Source: Alphaproteobacteria bacterium (lineage in GTDB: Bacteria; Pseudomonadota; Alphaproteobacteria; Rickettsiales; SXRF01). From it: DNA of 6,010 nt. The stretch's first letter is position 1, and each line of letters starts with the position of its first letter. The notes beneath the pieces are model-generated. The model did not search any database. It saw only the letters and a program-made list of their open reading frames with translations, and was not told the DNA's origin. Below, piece after piece: positions 1 through 4,903 of the stretch. The stretch lies in assembly GCA_019243895.1 (NCBI GenBank), contig JAFATP010000275.1, positions 1 to 6,010 of the forward strand, in the 5' to 3' direction. Made by a program: the position numbers and the translations under genes.

Positions 1-927
1 CCGGAAGTCGAACTCGTGGCCGCCAACGGCCCCGCTCCGCTGGAAACCCATCTGCACCTGTTGAAATATGATTCGGTGCATGGACGCTTTCCGGGAGAGC
101 TGCGCATAGAGGGGGATTCCATCGTCGCCGGGCGCCACCGCCTGCGCATCACGCATGAAAAAGACCCGCGCAAGATCGATTGGAAAAGCGCGGGCGTGGA
201 TATGGTGATGGAATGCACCGGCAAGTTCAATAACCGCGGCGACGCGGAAGCGCATCTCGCGGGGGGCGCCGGTCGCGTTATCATCTCCGCGCCCGCGCGA
301 GATGCCGAAGCCACCATCGTTTACGGCGTCAATAACGCCATGCTGAAAAAGGCGCAGCGCGTCATCTCAGTGGGTTCCTGCACCACTAACTGCCTGGCGC
401 CGCTGGCCCAGGTGCTTCACCAAGCGGTCGGCATCGAGAGCGGGTTCATGACCACCATCCATTCCTACACCGGCGATCAGAACCTGGTGGACGGCAGCCA
501 TAAGGATTTACGCCGCGCCCGCGCCGCCGGCCTTTCCATGATCCCCACCTCCACCGGAGCCGCTAAAACCATCGGGCTGGTGCTGCCGGAGCTGGCGGGC
601 AAGCTTGACGGCATCGCCATCCGCGTGCCCACGCCCAACGTCTCGCTGGTGGATCTCACCTTCCACGCCACGCGCGACACGGATTCCGCCGCCATCAATG
701 CGGCGCTCTCCAAGGCAGCCGGCGGCGCGCTGCGCGGCGTGCTGGGCGTTTCCGGGGAAAAACTGGTGTCCGTGGACTTCGCGCACAACCCGTTGAGCGG
801 CATCGTCGATCTTGCGGCCACGCATGTGGTGGGTACGCGGCTGGTGCGCGTCGCCAGCTGGTATGACAATGAATGGGGATTCTCCAACCGCATGTGGGAC
901 GTGGCGCGGCTGTGGGGGCGCAGTTGA
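1..927 (+). CDS. gap: Glyceraldehyde-3-phosphate dehydrogenase, 5'-truncated by window edge
   Basis: Cytosolic glycolytic/gluconeogenic enzyme that converts glyceraldehyde-3-phosphate, phosphate and NAD(P)+ to 1,3-bisphosphoglycerate. The frame is open from base 1 (PEVELVAANG...), and about 25-30 N-terminal residues of the Rossmann domain (the GFGRIGR region) lie upstream of the window, so the GTG at 16 is not the start. Visible hallmarks are KYDSVHGRF, the catalytic SCTTNC motif (Cys codon 379-381), the general-base His in TTIHSYTG (codon 460-462), HKDLRRARAA, STGAAK, RVPTPNVS and the C-terminal WYDNEWGFSNRM. The TGA stop is shared with the pgk start. Oddity: the Asp that follows Asn at the end of the second Rossmann strand in NAD-specific enzymes (VAIND in E. 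coli) is Gly here (codon 28-30), which suggests relaxed or NADP-type cofactor use. Family identity is certain; cofactor preference is inference. Confidence 0.97.
   Translation, partial: PEVELVAANGPAPLETHLHLLKYDSVHGRFPGELRIEGDSIVAGRHRLRITHEKDPRKIDWKSAGVDMVMECTGKFNNRGDAEAHLAGGAGRVIISAPARDAEATIVYGVNNAMLKKAQRVISVGSCTTNCLAPLAQVLHQAVGIESGFMTTIHSYTGDQNLVDGSHKDLRRARAAGLSMIPTSTGAAKTIGLVLPELAGKLDGIAIRVPTPNVSLVDLTFHATRDTDSAAINAALSKAAGGALRGVLGVSGEKLVSVDFAHNPLSGIVDLAATHVVGTRLVRVASWYDNEWGFSNRMWDVARLWGRS
914..918 (+). promoter_or_regulatory. Candidate ribosome binding site for pgk at the TTG start
   Basis: A GGGGG run lies five bases upstream of TTG 924, inside the end of gap. It is an imperfect Shine-Dalgarno match, but its spacing supports the TTG, whereas ATG 966 has no comparable site. 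Start choice also rests on the 4-base TTGA overlap with the gap stop. Confidence 0.4.
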
Positions 928-2153
928 GCATTCCTCTTCGGCTTCCCACCCCGCAAAACGCGGATATGCGCGGCAAAACGGTGCTGGTGCGCACCGATTT
1001 AAACGTGCCGATGGAAGGCGGGCGCATCACGGACCAATCGCGCATTATGCGCCTCCTGCCTACACTGACAATGCTTTCGGAACAAGGCGCTCGGGTGGTG
1101 CTGCTTTCGCATTTCGGCAGGCCGGAAGGAAAATTCGATCCTTCGCTTTCGCTGGCGCCGCTGGTGGATGCGCTTTCCGCCGCGCTGAAGCGGGAAGTGC
1201 GGTTCGGCGTGGATTGCATCGGCAATGCGGCGCGCAACGCGGTCAACGCGCTGCGGGAAGGCGAAATCATCCTGCTTGAAAATCTCCGCTTCCACCTGCA
1301 GGAGGAATCCGGCGATGAGGCATTCGCCCGCGAGCTTGCTTCCCTGGGTGAAATCTATGTGAACGACGCATTTTCCTGCTCGCACCGCGCCCATGCCTCC
1401 ATCACCGGCATTCCGCGGTTTCTGCCTTCTTTCGCCGGCATGTTGCTACTGGAAGAGGTCACCGCGCTGAGCAATGTATTTTCCACTGCCATGCGCCCCC
1501 TGGCGGCCGTCGTCGGCGGCTCTAAGGTGTCCACTAAACTAGCATTGCTGGAAAATCTGGTAAGCAAGGTGGATGTGCTGGTCATCGGCGGGGCGATGGC
1601 AAACACGTTTCTCCACGCGCAGGGAATCGCCATCGGCAGATCGCTTTACGAGCCTAAGATGGCGCGGACAGCCAAGGGCATTCTCTCCGCGGCGGAAAAA
1701 GCCAAATGCCACATTCTGCTGCCTGCCGACGTAGTGGTGGCAGAAACGCTCTGCCCGCACGATCCGTGCGCCGTCTGCACGCTGAACGACATTCCGCACG
1801 GCGGCATGATCGCCGATGTCGGCCCGGTGACGCTGATGCATTATCTGCAAACGCTCTCAACGTGCCGCATGGTGGTATGGAACGGCCCGGTCGGCGCCTT
1901 CGAGGTCAGCCCGTTCGACAGCGGCACCGTGCACCTTGCGCGCATGCTGGCGTCGCTCACGCGCGCGGGCGCCTTACAAACCATCGCCGGCGGCGGCGAC
2001 ACGCTGGCGGCCATTGCCCATGCGGGATTGAGCCAAGCGTTCACCTATCTTTCCACCGCCGGCGGCGCATTTTTGGAATGGCTGGAGGGCAAGGAATTGC
2101 CCGGCATCACCGCGCTCTTAAGTGCACCGGCGCGAACACTCGCATCGGCGTAG
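924..2153 (+). CDS. pgk: Phosphoglycerate kinase
   Basis: Cytosolic enzyme that transfers phosphate between 1,3-bisphosphoglycerate and ADP, the step next to GAPDH. From TTG 924 the product is 409 aa, close to the usual 390-400. In order: the N-terminal substrate domain with DLNVP (residues 25-29), SHFGRP, LLENLRF and NDAFSCSHRAHAS; then the nucleotide domain with VGGSKVSTK, IGGAMANTF, WNGPVGAFE, the GGGDT loop (about 356-360) and the terminal STAGGAFLEWLEGK. Start: TTG 924 overlaps the gap TGA as TTGA and gives a leader that aligns in length with the family before MRGKTVLVRTDLNVP. An ATG at 873 would add 17 unlike residues deep inside gap; an ATG at 966 would cut into the first strand region and lacks a ribosome site. 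It is translationally coupled to gap and followed 20 bases later by the aldolase. Function is certain; the exact start is moderately sure. Confidence 0.95.
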   Translation: MSIPLRLPTPQNADMRGKTVLVRTDLNVPMEGGRITDQSRIMRLLPTLTMLSEQGARVVLLSHFGRPEGKFDPSLSLAPLVDALSAALKREVRFGVDCIGNAARNAVNALREGEIILLENLRFHLQEESGDEAFARELASLGEIYVNDAFSCSHRAHASITGIPRFLPSFAGMLLLEEVTALSNVFSTAMRPLAAVVGGSKVSTKLALLENLVSKVDVLVIGGAMANTFLHAQGIAIGRSLYEPKMARTAKGILSAAEKAKCHILLPADVVVAETLCPHDPCAVCTLNDIPHGGMIADVGPVTLMHYLQTLSTCRMVVWNGPVGAFEVSPFDSGTVHLARMLASLTRAGALQTIAGGGDTLAAIAHAGLSQAFTYLSTAGGAFLEWLEGKELPGITALLSAPARTLASA

Positions 2154-2163
2154 AAAAAAATTC

Positions 2164-2170
2164 AGGAGGA
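2164..2170 (+). promoter_or_regulatory. Strong Shine-Dalgarno site for the aldolase
   Basis: AGGAGGA lies three bases before ATG 2174 in the 20-base gap after pgk. It is near-consensus, though somewhat close to the start. It fixes the aldolase start even though the same frame stays open far upstream inside pgk. Confidence 0.85.
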
Positions 2171-2173
2171 TTT

Positions 2174-3103
2174 ATGCATAGCACACCGGCAGTGAAACAC
2201 ATCCTAAGCCATTACGAGAGCGATTGCCCCGGCACCAAGGCCAATCTCGCGCGCATCCTGCTGCACGGACACCTGGGCGGCACCGGCAAGCTGTTGATCC
2301 TGCCTGTGGACCAGGGTTTTGAGCACGGGCCCGCGCGTAGCTTCGCCAAGAATCCCGCCGCTTACGACCCGCATTATCACTTCCAGCTCGCCATTGATGC
2401 AGGCCTGTCGGCGTATGCCGCCCCGCTCGGCATGCTGGAGGCGGGCGCGGACAGCTTCGCCGGGCAGATTCCGCTGATCCTGAAAATGAATAGCTCCAAC
2501 TCCCTCTCGCCGAAAACCCACATGCCGGACCAGGCCATCACCGCCTCCATCGGCGATGCGGTGCGCTTAGGAGCCGGCGCCGTGGGCTTCACCATTTACC
2601 CCGGCAGCGACGCCGCTTTCGACATGATGGAGGAAATCCGCGAGCTGGCGGAGGAAGCCAAAAGCGTCGGCCTGGCGGTGGTCATCTGGTCCTATCCGCG
2701 CGGCGGCGATCTGACCAAAGACGGCGAAACGGCGCTGGACATCTGCGCCTATGCCGCGCATATCGCGGCGCTGCTGGGCGCGCATATCATCAAGGTGAAG
2801 CCGCCAACCGGTCATCTGGAGCAGGCCGAGGCAAAGAAAGTGTATTCCGGCGAGGGCATTCCCAATGCGGATCTGGAGCAGCGCATACGCCACGTGGTGC
2901 AGGCATGTTTTTCCGGCAGGCGCATCGTGGTTTTCTCCGGCGGCGCCGCCAAGGGCACGGACGATATCCTCAACGAGGCCCGCGCCATCCGCAACGGTGG
3001 CGGCAACGGCTCTATCATCGGCCGCAACACCTTCCAGCGCCCGCGCGAGGAAGCGCTGAAACTGCTGGATATGCTGGTGAAGGTGTATAAGGGCGAGGTG
3101 TGA
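2174..3103 (+). CDS. fbaB: Class I fructose-bisphosphate aldolase, archaeal/DhnA (FbaB) type
   Basis: Cytosolic Schiff-base aldolase that cleaves or forms fructose-1,6-bisphosphate from dihydroxyacetone phosphate and glyceraldehyde-3-phosphate, one step from the gap and pgk reactions. Length is 309 aa. Family marks along a TIM barrel: LPVDQGFEHGP with the catalytic Asp at residue 46, WSYPRG with the acid/base Tyr at 174, IIKVK at 205-209 holding the presumed Schiff-base Lys, and the phosphate-binding FSGG and IIGRN near the C-terminus. No metal-binding histidine pattern of class II aldolases is seen. It is third in the operon gap-pgk-aldolase, with its own strong ribosome site. The related LsrF and aminodeoxy-heptulosonate synthase branches share this fold, but the glycolytic context and longer length favour fructose-bisphosphate aldolase. 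The stop codon overlaps a short downstream ATG as TGATG. Confidence 0.9.
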   Translation: MHSTPAVKHILSHYESDCPGTKANLARILLHGHLGGTGKLLILPVDQGFEHGPARSFAKNPAAYDPHYHFQLAIDAGLSAYAAPLGMLEAGADSFAGQIPLILKMNSSNSLSPKTHMPDQAITASIGDAVRLGAGAVGFTIYPGSDAAFDMMEEIRELAEEAKSVGLAVVIWSYPRGGDLTKDGETALDICAYAAHIAALLGAHIIKVKPPTGHLEQAEAKKVYSGEGIPNADLEQRIRHVVQACFSGRRIVVFSGGAAKGTDDILNEARAIRNGGGNGSIIGRNTFQRPREEALKLLDMLVKVYKGEV

Positions 3104-3183
3104 TGAATCAACCACGTGCTGCGCTGCTACGCGCTTTCGCATCGGCCTATTGCCTGAAGCCGCTGAAGCTGCCGATGAGGTAG
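3103..3183 (+). CDS. Possible 26-residue basic small ORF coupled to the aldolase stop
   Basis: The ATG overlaps the aldolase TGA (TGATG), and a GAGG at 3095-3098 lies four bases upstream, a layout typical of translational coupling. The ORF runs 26 codons to TAG 3181-3183. The peptide has five Arg/Lys, no acidic residue and a Leu/Ala-rich first half (begins MNQPRAALLRAF). I recognise no family. It could be a real small protein, a remnant of a lost operon gene, or chance; short length keeps confidence low. Confidence 0.22.
   Translation: MNQPRAALLRAFASAYCLKPLKLPMR
3140..3177. repeat. 7-bp inverted repeat downstream of the aldolase
   Basis: CATCGGC (3140-3146) and GCCGATG (3171-3177) are perfect inverted arms around a 24-base loop. 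The structure could end or stabilise the 3' end of the gap-pgk-aldolase message. There is no T-run after it, so it does not qualify as a standard intrinsic terminator, and a 7-bp arm with so long a loop could be chance. Confidence 0.25.
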
Positions 3184-3191
3184 GACCGCGG

Positions 3192-3220
3192 TTGACATGG
3201 CGGGCGAGTTGCGTTAACCT
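3192..3220 (+). promoter_or_regulatory. Sigma70-type promoter for the small coiled-coil gene; predicted leaderless
   Basis: A perfect -35 box TTGACA (3192-3197) is followed by exactly 17 bases and TAACCT (3215-3220) as -10, matching the consensus at its first, second and last bases. Only six bases separate the -10 from ATG 3227, so transcription should begin at or within a base or two of the A of the start codon. No Shine-Dalgarno sequence lies between. Confidence 0.65.
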
Positions 3221-3226
3221 CAACTT

Positions 3227-3571
3227 ATGACCGCCACCACCTTCGATACGCTCTCCGTTTCCAAGCGCCTGCAAGGCCAGGGCTTCAGCCAGCAGCAGGC
3301 GGAAGCCATCGCTTTCGAGATGCAGGACATGGCGCGTGAAGACCATCTGGTCACCCGGGAGCATTTTGATAAGGAGTTCGGCGGAATGCGCAGCTATGTC
3401 GATAAGGAATTCGCCGATATACGCAAATATGTCGATGAGAAATTAGCCGATCTGCGGCGATATGTGGATGATCGCCTGGAGAAAATGGAGATGCGGCTGA
3501 CCATCAAGCTCGGGGGCATGATGTTTCTCGGCTTCGGCTTGCTCGCGGCCATCAAATTCTTCGGCCATTGA
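3227..3571 (+). CDS. Small coiled-coil protein with C-terminal membrane anchor, DUF1640/CCDC90-like
   Basis: 114 aa of unknown function. The N-terminal part (about residues 6-32) reads FDTLSVSKRLQGQGFSQQQ and then AEAIAFEMQ, resembling the opening of bacterial DUF1640/CCDC90-type proteins; this assignment is from memory of the pattern. Residues 44-87 are four tandem 11-residue units with aromatic/aliphatic and charged positions in register, a likely hendecad coiled coil. Residues about 95-112 (LGGMMFLGFGLLAAIKFF) are a single hydrophobic segment with only a short tail after it, so the protein is probably tail-anchored with the coiled coil in the cytoplasm. It probably oligomerises. It has its own promoter, stands apart from both neighbouring operons, and its ATG lacks a ribosome site. 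The start is supported by the promoter position and the conserved-looking N-terminus. Confidence 0.8.
   Translation: MTATTFDTLSVSKRLQGQGFSQQQAEAIAFEMQDMAREDHLVTREHFDKEFGGMRSYVDKEFADIRKYVDEKLADLRRYVDDRLEKMEMRLTIKLGGMMFLGFGLLAAIKFFGH
3356..3487 (+). repeat. Four tandem 33-bp units encoding 11-residue coiled-coil repeats
   Basis: Units at 3356-3388, 3389-3421, 3422-3454 and 3455-3487 encode REHFDKEFGGM, RSYVDKEFADI, RKYVDEKLADL and RRYVDDRLEKM. Each begins with Arg and has an Asp at position 5 and a hydrophobic residue at positions 4, 8 and 11. Unit 5 (3488-3520, EMRLTIKLGGM) looks like a decayed copy leading into the membrane segment. DNA identity is partial, mainly tatgtcgat/tatgtggat, so the duplication is not recent. 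Confidence 0.75.
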
Positions 3572-3593
3572 ATAAGCATCAGCTTTCACTGGC
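3564..3593 (+). terminator. Imperfect stem-loop over the stop codon of the coiled-coil gene
   Basis: GCCA/TGGC, TGA/TCA and AAGC/GCTT arms can stack around an ATCA loop with one T-C mismatch and a 2-base bulge. The stop TGA (3569-3571) lies in the stem. No T-run follows (gaaccccg), so it may be a weak or Rho-assisted 3' end, or chance. Confidence 0.22.
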
Positions 3594-3613
3594 GAACCCC
3601 GCACATATTCCAT

Positions 3614-3619
3614 TATAAC
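3614..3619 (+). promoter_or_regulatory. -10 box of the thiE promoter; predicted leaderless
   Basis: TATAAC matches the -10 consensus at five of six bases and sits six bases before ATG 3626, the same geometry as the promoter before 3227. No good -35 is seen at 16-18 bases spacing (ggcgaa region), so the promoter may be weak or need an activator. The only purine-rich bases before the ATG (cagg) are one base away, too close to act as a ribosome site. Confidence 0.5.
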
Positions 3620-3625
3620 CCAGGC

Positions 3626-4297
3626 ATGAGCCAGCCCGCCTGCCGCCTTTACCTGATTTCCCCGCCCGCGTTGCTAAACCTCAGCATCTTCGCGGAGCGG
3701 TTAAGCAACGCCTTCTCCGGCGGCGATATCGGCGCGTTCCAGCTGCGGTTGAAAGACGCCCATGCCGAGGAGGTTCTCGCAGCGGCCCGCGCGCTGCGGC
3801 CCATCGCGCATGCGCATGGCTGCGCCTTCATTTTGAATGACCGCCCTGATCTCGCGCTGCAATGCGGCGCAGACGGGGTGCATCTGGGGCAGGACGATCT
3901 GCCGGCGTGGCCCATTGCCAAAGCCCGCACACTGCTGGGAGAGGAAGCCATCATCGGCGTTTCCGCCCATGCCTCCCGCCATCTGGCGATGGAGGCGGGC
4001 GAACAAGGCGCGGATTACGTGGCGTTCGGCGCGTTTTTCCCCACCAAATCGAAACCGCCAGCGAAAATCGAGCGCTGGGGCACGCCAACGCCGGAGATCA
4101 TCGCATGGTGGAGCGCATATACGGTCTTGCCCTGCACGGCGATCGGTGGTATGACGCCCGCCAACTGTGCGCCGCTGTTGGAAGCGGGCGCGGATTTCAT
4201 CGCCGCCATCACTTACGTATGGGAGCATGCAGAAGGACCGGGCGCGGCAGTGCGGGAATTCAACACGGCATTTAAACAAGCCATAAAAGGAAAATAG
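3626..4297 (+). CDS. thiE: Thiamine-phosphate synthase (ThiE family)
   Basis: Cytosolic TIM-barrel enzyme that joins hydroxymethylpyrimidine pyrophosphate to the thiazole phosphate, giving thiamine monophosphate. Length 223 aa, normal for ThiE (about 210-220). Ligand residues by motif: QLRLKD (Arg41, Lys43), ILNDRPDLA (Asn71, Asp72), GADGVHLGQDD (Asp90), IIGVSAHAS (Ser113), FGAFFPTKSK (Thr140, Ser142, Lys143; the usual motif is PTxTK) and AIGGMTPAN with AGADFIAAIT near the C-terminus. Thr-to-Ser at 142 is conservative, so it should be active; the TenI-like thiazole tautomerase branch is a less likely alternative. No other thiamine gene is present here, so it is a stand-alone copy upstream of efp, one base apart. 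No thiamine riboswitch is possible upstream if the transcript is leaderless. Confidence 0.85.
   Translation: MSQPACRLYLISPPALLNLSIFAERLSNAFSGGDIGAFQLRLKDAHAEEVLAAARALRPIAHAHGCAFILNDRPDLALQCGADGVHLGQDDLPAWPIAKARTLLGEEAIIGVSAHASRHLAMEAGEQGADYVAFGAFFPTKSKPPAKIERWGTPTPEIIAWWSAYTVLPCTAIGGMTPANCAPLLEAGADFIAAITYVWEHAEGPGAAVREFNTAFKQAIKGK
4285..4291 (+). promoter_or_regulatory. Ribosome binding site for efp
   Basis: AAAAGGA, seven bases before ATG 4299 and inside the last codons of thiE, is a proper Shine-Dalgarno site. It shows that this organism does use such sites inside operons, in contrast to the starts at 3227, 3626 and 4904. Confidence 0.7.
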
Positions 4298-4298
4298 T

Positions 4299-4871
4299 AT
4301 GAGAGTCGACGGCTCCGCGGTGCGCATGGGCATGGTGATTGAATACCAGGGCAAGCTCTGGCTGGTGGTGAAGCACGAAATCCGCACGCCCGGCAACCTG
4401 CGCGCATTCAACCAGGTGGAAATCAGGGATATTATTACCGGCACCAAGAACAACATCCGTTTAAGCTCCAGCGAAAGCGTGGAGCGCGTTTCGCTCTCCC
4501 AGCGCGACTGCACTTTCCTCTACGCCGAAGGTGACATGCTGACTTTCATGGACAGCGAAACCTTTGACCAATTCCTCCTACCGAAGGAATTGCTGGGAGA
4601 CTCTTTACCCTTCCTTCAGGACAACATGACGGTAAGCGTGGAAACCTACGAAGGCAAACCCATCAGCGTGCAGATGCCGGAAAAAGCCACGCTCACCATC
4701 GTGGAGGCGGATCCGGTGGTGAAAGGGCAAACCGCTTCCTCGTCTTACAAGCCCGCCATCCTGGAAAATGGTGTGCGCATCCTGGTGCCGCCATTCATCG
4801 GCGCGGGCGAGCGCGTAGTGGTCAATATCGCCGATGCCGCGTATGTTGAGCGGGCGAAGAAAGAAGGATGA
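4299..4871 (+). CDS. efp: Elongation factor P with Asn at the usual modified loop-tip position
   Basis: Translation factor that binds between the P and E sites of the ribosome and relieves stalling at proline runs. The 190 aa length is usual for bacterial EF-P. Three beta-barrel domains are expected; seen are the N-terminal KOW-like barrel (GMVIEYQGKLWLVV), the central OB domain with TFMDSETFDQF, and the C-terminal OB domain with KGQTASSSYKPAILENGVRILVP, the EF-P signature region. Domain I loop: E. coli has PGKGQAF with Lys34 beta-lysylated; here the gapless equivalent is PGNLRAF, so the tip is Asn33 (codon 4395-4397), followed by Leu34 and Arg35. Neither the EpmA Lys nor the EarP Arg substrate residue is in place. 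It overlaps no gene, lies one base after thiE and is probably co-transcribed with it. Confidence 0.95.
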   Translation: MRVDGSAVRMGMVIEYQGKLWLVVKHEIRTPGNLRAFNQVEIRDIITGTKNNIRLSSSESVERVSLSQRDCTFLYAEGDMLTFMDSETFDQFLLPKELLGDSLPFLQDNMTVSVETYEGKPISVQMPEKATLTIVEADPVVKGQTASSSYKPAILENGVRILVPPFIGAGERVVVNIADAAYVERAKKEG

Positions 4872-4898
4872 TGCTTCCCGCATTGTATACTTCATCCT
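4865..4898. repeat. 7-bp inverted repeat spanning the efp stop and a -10-like box
   Basis: AGGATGA (4865-4871, ending with the efp stop) and TCATCCT (4892-4898) are perfect inverted arms around a 20-base loop. The loop contains TATACT (4886-4891), a five-of-six match to the -10 consensus, twelve bases before the suhB ATG. It could be an operator-like element or an mRNA hairpin between efp and suhB. No convincing -35 box was found at the right distance from TATACT. Confidence 0.35.
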
Positions 4899-4900
4899 AA
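4868..4900 (+). CDS. Possible 10-codon minicistron between efp and suhB
   Basis: ATG 4868 (followed by a second ATG at 4871 overlapping the efp TGA) reads MMLPALYTSS and stops at TAA 4898-4900, three bases before the suhB ATG and in the same frame. A purine-rich AAGAAGGA ends just before it. It could carry ribosomes from efp to suhB by reinitiation, which would explain suhB having no ribosome site. Too short to be sure that it is translated. Confidence 0.2.
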   Translation: MMLPALYTSS

Positions 4901-4903
4901 GCC

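Noticed and set aside
873..923. ATG 873 as the pgk start
   Set aside because: Adds 17 residues with no family resemblance and a long overlap with the conserved C-terminus of gap.
1706..2173. Upstream extension of the aldolase frame, which would give a 465-residue protein
   Set aside because: The extension lies inside pgk and is Arg/His-rich noise; the strong AGGAGGA before ATG 2174 and family length set the true start.
3104..3226. Possible RNA gene or intrinsic terminator between the aldolase and the coiled-coil gene
   Set aside because: No tRNA fold, no T-run after the inverted repeat; only the short ORF, a weak hairpin and the promoter can be supported.
2567..3364. 265-codon open frame on the - strand opposite the aldolase and the coiled-coil gene
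   Set aside because: Covers recognised + strand genes and a strong + strand promoter; the translation is His/Arg/Ala-rich, as expected for an antisense of GC-rich code.
3701..4513. 270-codon open frame on the - strand opposite thiE and efp
   Set aside because: Shadow frame in GC-rich coding DNA; it crosses two recognised genes and shows no family motif.
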